Source: Chitinophaga sancti
Lineage (GTDB): Bacteria > Bacteroidota > Bacteroidia > Chitinophagales > Chitinophagaceae
Direction: 5' to 3'
Assembly: GCF_034087045.1 (NCBI RefSeq)
Contig: NZ_CP139247.1
Location: 6,412,001 to 6,476,000, forward strand
DNA: 64,000 nucleotides
Shown here: positions 1-11,800 of the stretch, in pieces
Position numbering within the stretch: the stretch's first letter is position 1
Layout of the letters: the number at the start of each line of letters is the position of its first letter
Translations under genes and position numbers: made by a program
Notes under the pieces: model-generated
Databases searched by the model: none
The model's input: only the letters and a program-made list of their open reading frames with translations
Told to the model about the DNA's origin: nothing

Positions 1-1205
1 GCTACTTCCTGCAAAGCAAAAGGCAACATCGGTTTGGCGGGAATAGCGGTACCTTCCATGATCAGACCGATGGAAGACTGTAACGCTCCATCCAGCATAC
101 CCGGATGCAACGTGTAGGGAGCCGTACCTGTTGATCTTAGTTTTGCCAGCACCATCTGATCGCCGACATATATCTCTTTTATCGTCTGGTGCCCGGGACC
201 ATAATTAAGGCCTACCTGCCGGAATGATTCATAACAAACAGCAGAGGACAACAACCCTTGATCACAGGCAATACGCAAACCTTCAATATCCAGTACCGGA
301 GGCGTCTCCGGCAATCCCGCCACCACTGTTCCCTGGCTATGTATCACCGGTTCTCCTGCCTCATCTTCACTATGTATTTCATAGCCTATCTGCCCATTAT
401 CTTCTTCGAAAACGCTGATATGCACTTCTTTTCCGCCAGGACCTGCCATCACTGGGCGTAACCATACTACATTTTCCAGCCGTACTCCAACGGCATCTTC
501 CGCTCCAAGTGCCTGTACAACAGCCTCCCGGGCCATTTCAAGGTAGGCCACGCCTGGCAGCATACGATGGCCCTGCACAAGATGGTCTGCCAGGAAAAAT
601 TCATTCCCCGTAAAAAACGAGCTGAAACGTTGTTCAGATAACGTAGAGGTATTACGGTGAACAAGCGGATGAAGAGTACTTTGTGTGCCTGTTACAGGCA
701 ACGTATTGTTAGCTGGTATCCAGTAACGTTCACGGGAGAAAGGATAAGCTGGCAGGTTGATACGGCGGGGCAGGGCGCCATCATATAACCGTGTCCAGTC
801 AAAAACAAAGCCTTTCACCCAAAGGTCCAGCAGCTTATCATACTTCATTTTAGCCACCCATGCACTAATAGTGGCCGCCATATCCTCATCGCCCGCATAG
901 TCGTTAAATGATGCCTTCCCACGTTTTACCTGGCCCGTAAATACGTCCGCCAACCCTTTGGCGCCGGACAGATAACCACTTAGCTTTTGAACCAGGTCTT
1001 CCGCGGAAACGGCTATAATACCCAAACGTTCATCCATCGCATCTCTTCCCACCTGCAGGGTATATGCTATCTCTGACAACCGGGTATCATACTCCCTGTT
1101 ATCCTTCAACAGTGCCAATAGCTGTGCAGCCCTTTCTTTCAGGCGCTGTTCGTTTTTAGCGGACAGAATAAATACGCCGGCCTGCCGGTTATTAATTTGA
1201 AAAGT
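1..1205 (-). repeat. Large direct repeat, copy 2 in transcription order (post-KS linker + DH of the last visible module)
   Basis: Bases 1-1205 match 4480-5684 at a constant offset of 4479 bp, which is a multiple of three, so both copies are in the same reading frame of protein D. I count about 20 differences by eye (roughly 98 % identity) and none in the first 456 bases. The match breaks abruptly at 1206, just after the conserved KS C-terminus, and runs off the window on the left, so its true length is at least 1.2 kb. Confidence 0.95.
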
Positions 1206-4200
1206 AGAAGTGTCTGTGGCGCCAATATATTCTTCAATTACTACATGCGCATTAGAACCTCCAAAACCAAAAGAACTCACGCCTGCACGACGGGGAATTT
1301 CTTTTCCACGAGCATCTACCAGTCTGTTCCATACACGGTTTTCCTGCACTACATAAAAAGGAGTATCCTGGAGTTGTATAAAAGGGTTAATAGTATCGCA
1401 ATGAAGCGTTTTAACCAGTGTTTTATGCTGTAGTTGCAATATCACTTTCATTACGCCGGAAATGCCCGCAGCCAGTTCTGTATGCCCTATATTCGTTTTA
1501 ATAGACCCCAGACCACAATGCGGAACTGCTTTGTCATTAATTCCCGCGGCCTGGTACAGTTCTTTAAATGCGCCCTTCAATGCATTTATTTCAATAGGGT
1601 CTCCCAGCTCAGTGCCGGTACCGTGCGCTTCTATATAACTAACGGTGTCCGGAGAGATGCCCGCCTTTGTATACACCGCTTTCAGCAATTCCATTTGTGC
1701 TTTAGGATTAGGAGCGGTAAGTGAATTAGCTCTTCCCCCGTGGTTTTCAGCGGTACTTCTAATGATTCCATAAATATGGTCATTGTCTTTCTCTGCGGCA
1801 CTAAGTCTTTTTAAGAAGATCATCCCGACAGCCTCACTTCTTACATATCCATTTGCCTTACTGGAAAAAGTTTTACATCTTCCATCTTCACACAACATGC
1901 CCGCCTTGTTAAAACTTATATGCGCCTCGGGTGTAAGAATGGTATTGATACCACCTACTACCGCCATATCGCAGGAGCCTGCGTTAATAGCCTCCATCGC
2001 CCTGTGAATAGCTATCAAAGAGCTGGAGCAGGCGGTTTCTATCGGTTCGCTGGGGCCGTGAAAATTTAGAAAGTAACTCATCCTGTTAGGCCCTACGGAA
2101 GGCGCCATACCTGTAGAAGAATATCCTTCAATGGGAATATTGGCCTGCGAAATCATGGTATTATAACCACTGCATGCAGTAGCGACAAAAATACCGGTTT
2201 TAGACCCTGATAAGCTTTGAGCGGCATAACCGGCATCTTCTATGGCCTTCCATACATACATCATCAGCAATCGTTGCTGGGGGTCCATAAATTCTGCTTC
2301 CCTGGGAGAGATACCAAAAAAGAGCGGGTCAAATTCCTCCATTCCTTCAATAAATCCACCCCATTTGATATTTGTTTTATTTGATTCATTTAATGGATTC
2401 CCATAATATTCCTTCCAATCCCACCTGCCTAATGGAATTTCTCCGATACAATCTTTTCCTTTATAAAGATTCTCCCACAGTTCCTGTACATTATCTGCCA
2501 TAGGAAACCTGCCACTAATACCGATGATAGCCAATGGCTCCGGCCCTTCCTTTCTTGCAGGAGGCTCGGGGTGCCGGGAAACAAAATACTGTTTGCGTTT
2601 TCCTGTTTGAAAACTGGTAGGTTCCTTAGTCGCCGCTACTTCATCAACAATATCCACCCGCTCATCCTGCACAACTAATTTTGCAGCAAAAACAGTAGTA
2701 TGTTCTTTCTCCAGATAAGCGGACAGCTCGTCCAGTGTAGAATATTCAAAAAATACAGCTGGTGTAATACCCAGGTCATATTCATGGTTAAGCCTATTCG
2801 CCAGTTGGGTAAAACTAATGGAATCAAAACCATACTCACTCAATTCTGCGTTGCCTTCAATATTTTCTTCATCCACTTTTAACAACACAGATACCAATTG
2901 TATCAATATCTTTTTCACTTCCTGCTGCAAACCAGCTTTAATCAACGCTTCAGTGACAACAGGAACAGGCTGCTTTTTAGGTGAAGTTGTACCTAGAAAA
3001 ACAGGCATTACTTTTTCTTTTATCTTCCGGATATTGCCTTCCAACACGACTACCTGATCATGATCCCCCGCCAGTATTTCATATAATGTGCGTATACCCG
3101 TGCTTGTTTGCAAAGGCTGCATACCCGTTGTTTCTGTCTGCAACTGTATCGTTGCTGCTGACAGCTGCATCCCGCCTTCTTTCCATAACGGCCAGTTAAC
3201 TGAAACCATACGGCCGCTGCAGATGCCTTTGCCCGCCAATTCATTGCGGTACACAGCATAACGGTCCATGAAAGCATTACCCATCGCATAATCCGCCTGC
3301 CCCGCATTGCCCAGTACACCCGATACAGAAGAAAACAACACAAAAAGGTCCAGCTCCATTGCCCGGCTGCAGACATCCAGGTTCACCAGACCACTAACTT
3401 TCGCAGACAACACTTCCGATAACTCCGCTGCCGTTTTTTTAATAATAAAACTGTCGCGCAATACCCCCGCACCATGCAGGATGCCCGTCAGCCCTCCGTA
3501 CAAAGACCGGATGTTGTCCATTAGCTGCTCACATGCTGCGCGATCACTGATATCTGCCGGTATATACGTTACCGTTCCCTGGGACTGCAGCGACTCCAAT
3601 TCCTGCTGCTTTTCCCTGCCCAGGACAGAACGCCCGTTCAGCACTATTTTTACATCTTTACAAACACTCAGTATTTCTTTCGCAAAAAGTAATCCTACTC
3701 CGCCCATTCCTCCGGTGATCAGGTATACTCCTCCTTCCTTCCACGGAGCCATAGCATTATCCCGCGCGGATAATTCCTTCCATGACATTACTTCCGCCTG
3801 ATTGCTGATGAAGCGGATATCATGAGCAGGTAAATACATGCTTTCTTTCAGCTGCGCTGCCAGTGTTGCCACCGGGACAGCAGTTGGTACAGCTATCAAT
3901 TGCTCCTTCAGCAACGGATACTCCTGCCGGGCCGTCTTCAGCAAGCCAGACAAGGCCTGGAACAAAGCAGCTGCTCCTTCTCCGCATACTGCCAGCTGTA
4001 CCAGTATTGGATCTTTTGTTGATGTTGTCTTTAATAATTTTTGTATATGCGTAAACACCGTTATTGCCATACCCGTAAATCCTTCCGCCGCACCTGCTGA
4101 TGGAATGGATAATAAACTACAGGCAACACCCGGTAAATACGAGGAGAGATCCGTAAAATCATTGTCTGCTGTATGGCAAACGATCACCTGATGTAATGCC

Positions 4201-7200
4201 GCTGCCGTATCTGCTGCCAGAGCTACCGACGTATCTGCTGCCGGAGCTACCGCCGCTTTCCATTCGGGCACCAGCAACAACCTGCCCGGCCCCGCAGCCG
4301 CAGCCGCCTGAACCCCTTCTCTATCAAACACCCGGGAGGAATAACCTTTTAATGCTACGCATACTTTACCCGTTTCATCACAAACCGTGATGTCCAGTTT
4401 CTGTATTTTATCAGCTGCTCCGCTACCTTCACTATAGCGAATCAGGGCCCACATATCCGAACTGCACGGACCATATACTGCTACTTCCTGCAAAGCAAAA
4501 GGCAACATCGGTTTGGCGGGAATAGCGGTACCTTCCATGATCAGACCGATGGAAGACTGTAACGCTCCATCCAGCATACCCGGATGCAACGTGTAGGGAG
4601 CCGTACCTGTTGATCTTAGTTTTGCCAGCACCATCTGATCGCCGACATATATCTCTTTTATCGTCTGGTGCCCGGGACCATAATTAAGGCCTACCTGCCG
4701 GAATGATTCATAACAAACAGCAGAGGACAACAACCCTTGATCACAGGCAATACGCAAACCTTCAATATCCAGTACCGGAGGCGTCTCCGGCAATCCCGCC
4801 ACCACTGTTCCCTGGCTATGTATCACCGGTTCTCCTGCCTCATCTTCACTATGTATTTCATAGCCTATCTGCCCATTATCTTCTTCGAAAACGCTGATAT
4901 GCACTTCTTTTCCGCCAGGACCTGCCATCACCGGACGTGACCATACTACATTTCTCAACCGTACACCAACGGCATCTTCCGCTCCAAGTGCCTGTACAAC
5001 AGCCTCCCGGGCCATTTCAAGGTAGGCAACACCAGGCAGCATACGATGGCCCTGCACAAGATGGTCTGCCAGGAAAAATTCATTCCCCGTAAAAAACGAG
5101 CTGAAACGTTGTTCAGATAACGTAGAGGTATTACGGTGAACAAGCGGATGAAGAGTACTTTGTGTGCCTGTTACAGGCAACGTATTGTTAGCTGGTATCC
5201 AGTAACGTTCACGGGAGAAAGGATAAGCAGGCAGGCTGATACGGCGGGGCAGGGCGCCATCGTATAACCGTGTCCAGTCAAAAACAAAGCCCTTCACCCA
5301 AAGGTCCAGCAGCTTATCATACTTCATTTTAGCCACCCATGCACTAATAGTGGCCGCCATATCCTCATCGCCCGCATAGCCGTTAAATGATGCCTTCCCA
5401 CGTTTTACCTGGCCCGTAAATACGTCCGCCAACCCTTTGGCGCCGGACAGATAACCACTTAGCTTTTGAACCAGGTCTTCCGCGGAAACGGCTATAATGC
5501 CCAAACGTTCATCCATCGCATCTCTTCCCACCTGCAGGGTATATGCTATCTCTGACAGCCGGGTATCATATTCCCTGTTATCCTTCAACAGCGTCAATAG
5601 CTGTGCAGCCCTTTCTTTCAGGCGCTGTTCGTTTTTAGCGGACAGAATAAATACGCCGGCCTGCCGGTTATTAATTTGAAAAGTGGAAGCATCTGTGGTA
5701 TCAATATATTCCTCGATAATGACATGGGCATTAGAACCTCCCGCGCCAAAAGATGAAATCCCCGCTATCCTTGGATACTCCCTGGTAATGCCGTCTATTT
5801 CTATCACTGGCCGTTCCCAGCTTGTCAATTCCTGCGCAACGACAAACGGTGTTTTTGAAAAATTAATATCCGGGTTTAATACAGCGGCATGCAAACTGGG
5901 AGCAATCTGTTTTGCTTTCATTTGCAATAGTACCTTTGACAATCCCGCTATGCCGGCAGCCGCTTCCAGATGGCCTATATTGGACTTTGCCGCCCCCAGC
6001 ATACAAAACTGATTTTCGCCGGTATCTTTTCTGAAAGCCTGCTCAAGGCCTGTTACTTCAATGGGATCGCCCAGTGCGGTTCCCGTGCCATGTGCTTCTA
6101 TATAACTAATTGTTCTGGCATTAATACCTGCCCGCTCTATGGCCGAACGAATAAGCTGCCCCTGCGCTACCGGGCTAGGCACCGTATAACCATTTGTTTT
6201 CCCACCATGATTGATGGCAGAGCCCTTGATAATACCATAAATATGATCACCATCTGCCTCTGCCTTCGACAACCGCTTTAACAACACCGCTCCTACACCT
6301 TCTCCTGGAACAAAACCATTGCCGTTGTTACCAAAACTTTTGCATTTACCATCTACCGATAGCATTTGCTGGGAGCACAATGCTACATAACAGGCGGGAT
6401 GCAGATAAAGATTAACGGCGCCAGCTATAGCTATTTCACATTCATTGTCAAGAATATGCCGGCAAGCTTCATGAATAGCGGTAAGGGAAGAAGAACACAT
6501 GGTATCAACCGGCATACTCGGCCCTTTAAAACCCAAAAGGTAAGAAACACGATTTGCAACAGACCCGAAAGAGGTATGCGGAAATACAATATTTCCCGCC
6601 CTCCATTGGTCAGGCCCATACAAATCGTACCCTGTTTTGGTAACACCCGCAAATACACCAACATTTGACTGGTACATGGTTTCCAGTTGTTCCCTGGTAT
6701 AACCGGCATCTTCCAATACGTTCCAACACGACTGAATAAACAATCTTTCCTGCGGATCAATATTCATAGCCTCTTTAGGCGATATATTAAAAAACAACGG
6801 ATCAAAATCGGCGTACCCTTCCAAAAACCCGCCCCATTTGCTGTAGCTCATATTAGTAAGGGCGGCATCCTGTTTGTTTTCATTAAAAAAACCATCCAGC
6901 GACCAACGATCCTTTGGTATTTCAGTAATACAATCTTTACCAGATTTTAAATTTTCCCAGTAAGCTTTCATATCCGCAGCTCCCGGATAACGCCCACTTA
7001 AACCTATAATCGCAATTTGTTCCTTCAGTTGTTCTTTTTCACGAACAACGTTTTTTGCCTTTTTCTTAGCAAAAGATGTCAGCACGGAAAAGTTTTTCTC
7101 TTCCCGCTGATCATTGGCCGGAGCTGGCTGAACACGATCGTTTTTGTTATTCAATCCCGTCCAGATGATACATTGATGGGAATATGCCGTTACCAGGTAT

Positions 7201-8765
7201 TCCGACAATAACTGCAGGCTATTATATTCAAAAAACAATGTCTTCGATAATTCACTGAATATGGTGGCCAGTTTCTTATTCAACTGGTTAATCATGAGTG
7301 AATCTATTCCATAATGTTCCAGCGGAGCGCGCGCGTCAATAATGTCCTGGTCCAGTTTTCCGACTTCGGCAAAAAGCGCGGTCAGCTGACTTAATGTTTT
7401 TTCCCGGAGCAATGCCTGATCTATTGTTTCACCAGGTATTTCCACCTGGCCAATATGAGATTTCATAATTGTTGAAATAAATTGTTTGCGTATAGCAATT
7501 ACATCTCCTTCCAATACCATTACCTGTTCGGAGGCAGCCGTCAGCACACGGTATAATGCCTCGATACCAGTGGCATTTTTTAATGGTATAATACCGGTAG
7601 TTTCCTGTAGAAATTGAATACTATGCGGGTCCATCTGCATCCCACCCTGTTCCCATAAAGGCCAGTTAACGGTTATTGTTCTGCCTTTCCTGATCCCTTC
7701 CCGCACAAGATGGTTGCGGTAAACCGCATACCTGTCCATAAAAGCATTGGCAGTAGCATAGTCTGCCTGCCCTATATTGCCTAACAATCCGGAAATAGAG
7801 GAGAACAACACAATAAAATCGAGCGGCATTGCAGCCGTGGCTTCGTCCAAATGAACAAGCCCCCTCACCTTGGCAGACATTACCTCCTGAAATTCCGCTA
7901 CTGATTTTTTAATAATGAAATTATCACGGTTCACGCCTGCCACATGCAGAATACCGGTTAATCCCCCATATATTTTGCTGATCTTCTCTATTAACAACTC
8001 AGTATCTGTACGGCTGGTTATATCTGACTGTATATACACTACCTCACCAAGCAACTCCAGCGCCGACAACTGCTGTTGTTTATCTGCATCAGGGTGTGAA
8101 CGCCCCGTGAGTACGACCTTTGCATTTGTACCTGCTTCCAGGATTTCTTTTGCTACAATGAGCCCCAGTCCTCCCATTCCGCCTGTAATAAGGTATACAC
8201 CTCCTTTTTTCCAGGGAATCGTCCTTTTATCATTAACCACCAGGTTATCCCATGAAAGCACCTGTGGCCTGTTTCCTTCAAAACGGATTTCATTTGCTTC
8301 CAGAGACATCGCTTGCCGGATCTTTGTTGCTATTACGACCGGCACATCCGCTGAGGCCACCGTTATTACCTGCCCTTTCAAACGTGGATTTTCCAGCTGC
8401 GCCGTCTTTAACAACCCAGACAATCCTGATACAACCGCCGTCGTTGCATCGTTGCGCAGTACTATCTGCAACAATACCTTGCTGTTCGATTTCTCCTGCA
8501 GGATCTGCCTGACTTCATTAAAAACAGTGATGACATAGTCTTCATACTGCGAGGCCATTTGTAATGCGGTCGATCTCAGTGTCCGGCATTCAGCCCCTTC
8601 CAGTTCCGCTTCGACAGCACTGCAGCATAACTCTTCCCCTTCACAAAACAATATCAGCTGTTTATCATGGGCAGCAGCGATATCATCAGCATTTTCAATA
8701 GTCTTCCAATATGATTGAAGCAATAATAAGCTCCCCGTGTAATCTGAAATTTCTTGCCTTTTCAT
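1..8765 (-). CDS. Trans-AT polyketide synthase protein D (KR-ACP / KS-DH-KR-ACP / KS-DH..., C-terminus beyond the left edge)
   Basis: This is a partial gene: it starts at 8765 and stays open to base 1, at least 2,900 codons. I checked the frame at the KS cysteines and the DH histidine and found the same phase. Order: KR completing the module begun in protein C (structural half from residue 1, TGGMGGLG near residue 194, Ser and Tyr of the catalytic set near 7770-7720); ACP with GIDSLM; KS (7030-5700, DTMCSSS, EAHGTGT, NIGH intact); DH (5160-4380, HLVQGHRMLP and HPGMLDGALQ intact); KR (about 4380-3060, TGGMGGVG, SSVSG, QADYAMGNAF); ACP (about 2930-2720, GFDSIS); KS (2530-1220, ETACSSS, EAHGTGT, NIGH intact); DH (about 670 onward, intact first motif). 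Post-KS linkers end in LPAYPFSRERYW and no AT follows, the mark of a trans-AT enzyme. The start lies 44 bp after protein C. Expected products are a beta-hydroxyl for the first module and double bonds for the next ones. The second DH region is almost identical to the first (see the repeat entry). Confidence 0.93.
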   Translation of the reverse strand, partial: MKRQEISDYTGSLLLLQSYWKTIENADDIAAAHDKQLILFCEGEELCCSAVEAELEGAECRTLRSTALQMASQYEDYVITVFNEVRQILQEKSNSKVLLQIVLRNDATTAVVSGLSGLLKTAQLENPRLKGQVITVASADVPVVIATKIRQAMSLEANEIRFEGNRPQVLSWDNLVVNDKRTIPWKKGGVYLITGGMGGLGLIVAKEILEAGTNAKVVLTGRSHPDADKQQQLSALELLGEVVYIQSDITSRTDTELLIEKISKIYGGLTGILHVAGVNRDNFIIKKSVAEFQEVMSAKVRGLVHLDEATAAMPLDFIVLFSSISGLLGNIGQADYATANAFMDRYAVYRNHLVREGIRKGRTITVNWPLWEQGGMQMDPHSIQFLQETTGIIPLKNATGIEALYRVLTAASEQVMVLEGDVIAIRKQFISTIMKSHIGQVEIPGETIDQALLREKTLSQLTALFAEVGKLDQDIIDARAPLEHYGIDSLMINQLNKKLATIFSELSKTLFFEYNSLQLLSEYLVTAYSHQCIIWTGLNNKNDRVQPAPANDQREEKNFSVLTSFAKKKAKNVVREKEQLKEQIAIIGLSGRYPGAADMKAYWENLKSGKDCITEIPKDRWSLDGFFNENKQDAALTNMSYSKWGGFLEGYADFDPLFFNISPKEAMNIDPQERLFIQSCWNVLEDAGYTREQLETMYQSNVGVFAGVTKTGYDLYGPDQWRAGNIVFPHTSFGSVANRVSYLLGFKGPSMPVDTMCSSSLTAIHEACRHILDNECEIAIAGAVNLYLHPACYVALCSQQMLSVDGKCKSFGNNGNGFVPGEGVGAVLLKRLSKAEADGDHIYGIIKGSAINHGGKTNGYTVPSPVAQGQLIRSAIERAGINARTISYIEAHGTGTALGDPIEVTGLEQAFRKDTGENQFCMLGAAKSNIGHLEAAAGIAGLSKVLLQMKAKQIAPSLHAAVLNPDINFSKTPFVVAQELTSWERPVIEIDGITREYPRIAGISSFGAGGSNAHVIIEEYIDTTDASTFQINNRQAGVFILSAKNEQRLKERAAQLLTLLKDNREYDTRLSEIAYTLQVGRDAMDERLGIIAVSAEDLVQKLSGYLSGAKGLADVFTGQVKRGKASFNGYAGDEDMAATISAWVAKMKYDKLLDLWVKGFVFDWTRLYDGALPRRISLPAYPFSRERYWIPANNTLPVTGTQSTLHPLVHRNTSTLSEQRFSSFFTGNEFFLADHLVQGHRMLPGVAYLEMAREAVVQALGAEDAVGVRLRNVVWSRPVMAGPGGKEVHISVFEEDNGQIGYEIHSEDEAGEPVIHSQGTVVAGLPETPPVLDIEGLRIACDQGLLSSAVCYESFRQVGLNYGPGHQTIKEIYVGDQMVLAKLRSTGTAPYTLHPGMLDGALQSSIGLIMEGTAIPAKPMLPFALQEVAVYGPCSSDMWALIRYSEGSGAADKIQKLDITVCDETGKVCVALKGYSSRVFDREGVQAAAAAGPGRLLLVPEWKAAVAPAADTSVALAADTAAALHQVIVCHTADNDFTDLSSYLPGVACSLLSIPSAGAAEGFTGMAITVFTHIQKLLKTTSTKDPILVQLAVCGEGAAALFQALSGLLKTARQEYPLLKEQLIAVPTAVPVATLAAQLKESMYLPAHDIRFISNQAEVMSWKELSARDNAMAPWKEGGVYLITGGMGGVGLLFAKEILSVCKDVKIVLNGRSVLGREKQQELESLQSQGTVTYIPADISDRAACEQLMDNIRSLYGGLTGILHGAGVLRDSFIIKKTAAELSEVLSAKVSGLVNLDVCSRAMELDLFVLFSSVSGVLGNAGQADYAMGNAFMDRYAVYRNELAGKGICSGRMVSVNWPLWKEGGMQLSAATIQLQTETTGMQPLQTSTGIRTLYEILAGDHDQVVVLEGNIRKIKEKVMPVFLGTTSPKKQPVPVVTEALIKAGLQQEVKKILIQLVSVLLKVDEENIEGNAELSEYGFDSISFTQLANRLNHEYDLGITPAVFFEYSTLDELSAYLEKEHTTVFAAKLVVQDERVDIVDEVAATKEPTSFQTGKRKQYFVSRHPEPPARKEGPEPLAIIGISGRFPMADNVQELWENLYKGKDCIGEIPLGRWDWKEYYGNPLNESNKTNIKWGGFIEGMEEFDPLFFGISPREAEFMDPQQRLLMMYVWKAIEDAGYAAQSLSGSKTGIFVATACSGYNTMISQANIPIEGYSSTGMAPSVGPNRMSYFLNFHGPSEPIETACSSSLIAIHRAMEAINAGSCDMAVVGGINTILTPEAHISFNKAGMLCEDGRCKTFSSKANGYVRSEAVGMIFLKRLSAAEKDNDHIYGIIRSTAENHGGRANSLTAPNPKAQMELLKAVYTKAGISPDTVSYIEAHGTGTELGDPIEINALKGAFKELYQAAGINDKAVPHCGLGSIKTNIGHTELAAGISGVMKVILQLQHKTLVKTLHCDTINPFIQLQDTPFYVVQENRVWNRLVDARGKEIPRRAGVSSFGFGGSNAHVVIEEYIGATDTSTFQINNRQAGVFILSAKNEQRLKERAAQLLALLKDNREYDTRLSEIAYTLQVGRDAMDERLGIIAVSAEDLVQKLSGYLSGAKGLADVFTGQVKRGKASFNDYAGDEDMAATISAWVAKMKYDKLLDLWVKGFVFDWTRLYDGALPRRINLPAYPFSRERYWIPANNTLPVTGTQSTLHPLVHRNTSTLSEQRFSSFFTGNEFFLADHLVQGHRMLPGVAYLEMAREAVVQALGAEDAVGVRLENVVWLRPVMAGPGGKEVHISVFEEDNGQIGYEIHSEDEAGEPVIHSQGTVVAGLPETPPVLDIEGLRIACDQGLLSSAVCYESFRQVGLNYGPGHQTIKEIYVGDQMVLAKLRSTGTAPYTLHPGMLDGALQSSIGLIMEGTAIPAKPMLPFALQEV
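4480..5684 (-). repeat. Large direct repeat, copy 1 in transcription order (post-KS linker + DH of the preceding module)
   Basis: Partner of the repeat at 1-1205. It covers the KS-to-DH linker and much of the DH of the module whose KS lies at 7030-5700. The flanking KS domains of the two modules are clearly different from each other, so only the linker and DH are homogenised. This points to recent duplication or gene conversion with a breakpoint just after the KS. Confidence 0.95.
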
Positions 8766-8809
8766 CCTAAATCTTCATTTGATTAATAAACAATTCGTAA
8801 TTACCCGGA

Positions 8810-11800
8810 TTATTGCAACTGGGCTATCAGACCATTCATACGAAGACTTACGCCTCCCTCTTCATCACACAAAGAGATATTAAGATGCAGCGTTGTATGC
8901 TGTTCTTTAAATTGAAGTAAAGCCCACATAGGTTTTTTATTTGCCTCAAATATTTCAAGTGACTGTAATGAAACCGGCAAGAGATCGCCGATTTTGTTAT
9001 CGATGCCCTTTATCGATATAGCTGCGGATTGCAGTACTCTATGTATTAAAACAGGGTCCACAATAAAGGGATGTCGTGCCGTTCCGGAAATACCCCGTTG
9101 TGAAAGATCAATCAACAGCTTATCTGCTGATTTCCGTTCCCACTCCTCTTTTATTTCCCGGAGCGGAATAACAGGAGCTCCAGCAGATTTAAAGGAAGAT
9201 GCATACCCCTGGCAAAACACTACCGGATCTTCCGGATCTTTTTCATTCGTTTGGTAAACTTCGAATCCCATGATACCATCAGGTTCTTCGAACAGGGCAG
9301 TGTGTAACCGCATCGGCAAAGCCTTCATTGATAGCGGCCAGGCCCATTCCACCTGTGACAGCTGTATGCCATTCCTGTTGTTATCCGCAGCCATGACAGC
9401 CCCATTTGTTGCCGCAGCCCGCGCCATTTCCAGGTAAGCCAATCCCGGGAAAAACTGATCAGCGACTGTAGCACCATCATATTTCAACCATGTCTCCATG
9501 GCGCTGAAATCAGTTGTAAACCGCAGTTGCGACAGATCGGAAGTATTTTGATGCAATAATGGATGGATTACGTTTGTTTCTGTTAGCTTATTTTCATCCG
9601 CCGTTACCCAATAGTTTTCTCTTGAGAATGGATAAGTAGGCAGATGGACACGTGCCGGGGTATTGGCGCCATACAATCCGGTCCAGTTTATATCATATCC
9701 CTTACAGTATAGATCAGATAATATATAGACACTGTTGCGGTAAGCTGCGGGAACAGTACGTTCCAGTTCACTTTGCGCCAGCAGCGCAGCTACCTGTTGT
9801 TGCAACCTGTCATCTTTTGTTGTCTCCCATCCGGTAGCTCCTTTAAAAATATTGGCCGCGCTTCCCTGTTGCAACAACAACTTCCAGGTATCGATAGCTT
9901 CCTGCCGGTTAGCGACCACAATAACGCAACGGTGGTTGAAATGCTGTCGCCCCTGCTGCAACGTATAACTCAGCTCATTCATGGTTACCGGATCCGCTTT
10001 GCCACTTTCCAGGAAAACAACCATATCGCTGATTTTTTCTTCAAGGCATGCAGCTGTTTTTGCGGATAACGGCAGAAGATAATACGGTAAATTCTGTGGC
10101 TGCTGCCGCACAGCACCTTCCTGCGCCTGAACTACCATATGCGCATTGGTGCCACTCATACCAAAAGCGCTGACTGCGCCCATGAGCGGCTTACCCGCCC
10201 GTGGTAACCATGTCTGGTTCTGCTGGTTAACGTAAAATGGACTGGATGTCCACTGTATGTAGTCGTTCTTCTGTTCAAAATGCAGGCTCGCCGGAATGGT
10301 GTTATGACGCATTGCCTGTACCAGGTTGACAAGGCTTACCAGGCCCGAAGCGGCCAAAGTATGTCCAAAATTTGTTTTGGCAGAAGTAAGTGCACAGTAA
10401 GATTGTTGGTCGGTATATTTCTTAAACGCGTCATTCAATGCGTTCACTTCCACGGGGTCTCCCAGTTTGGTTCCCGTTCCGTGTGTCACCACATATGTTA
10501 TTTCTTCAGGGTTTATTTTATTCCTGTCATAAATTTCTTTCAGCAGACTGGCTTGCGCTATTCCGCTGGGAGCCGTAATACCATTGGTTTTACCATCATA
10601 ATTGATACCACTGCCCCTGATAACGCCATACACCGGATCGCCATCTTCCAGCGCACGGGAAAGACGCTTCAGCACCACCGCCACCACGGCCTCACCAGGC
10701 ACGATACCGTTTGCCCGTTTATCAAACACAAAACATTTGCCATCCTCAGATAACATACCAGCCTTGCTCATACCAACATGCGACATCGGCGTAAGAATAA
10801 GGCTTACGCCGGCAGCAATAGCCGTATCGCACTCCGTACTTCTCAGGCTCTGACACGCCTGGTGCGCCGCCACCAATCCGGATGAACAAGCCGTATTGAT
10901 AGCCACCACAGGGCCATCCAGGTTCAAAAAATACGATATCCGGGCTGCCAGTATTGCATCGTGATTGGACGTTATTAAAGCATCTCCACCAGTTATCAGC
11001 TGATAATCGCCTTGCTCCACGCCTACAAACACACCTACTTTCCCGGCCTTCAGCTGTGTGGCGCCATAACCGGCATCTTCCAGCGCTTTCCAGGATTCCT
11101 GCAATAACAAACGCTGACGGGGGTCCATCGTTTCTGCCTCCCGTGGCGATATCTCAAAAAATAAAGGATCAAACTCTTTTACACCAGGTATATTACCGCA
11201 CCATATAGCATTGATTTCTTCGGTATTATTAACAGCATCTCCCCCAAATGACTGCCAGTCGAATCTGTCGGCAGGTATTTTTCCCACGGCGGTTTTACCA
11301 CCGGATAAAATATCCCACATCTCATCTACGTTACGGGCATCCGGAAAACGGCCGCTGATACCGATGATAGCAATGGGCTCCGGACCTGTACCCGGTGAAT
11401 GTACCGGCCAGCCTTGCCGGTTGACAGGCGCCGGGGATGGCGGAAAAGGTTGTCGTTTTGTTTCAGCCAGCCTTTGTTGAGTATTTATCACCTCCCCGCG
11501 ATAAAATAACGTCATTTGTTCTGTGTGCTCTTTCATGAAATAATCACACAGTCTATTCAACGTTGCATATCCAAAAAACAGGGCGGGTGTTATCTCCAGC
11601 TCATAATGCTTACTGAGTGATGTAGCCAGTTTAGTCAGGCTGATAGAATCATATCCCATATCCACCAGGTTCTCTTCCGGGTCGATTTTTTGGGGAGATA
11701 ATTTTAGTATATCACCTATTTGCTCACGCAGGTCCAGTGTTACACAGGCCGTTACTGAGAGTCCTTTCATCTCCGGCCTGCGCCCTTTGCCCGCAGCAAC

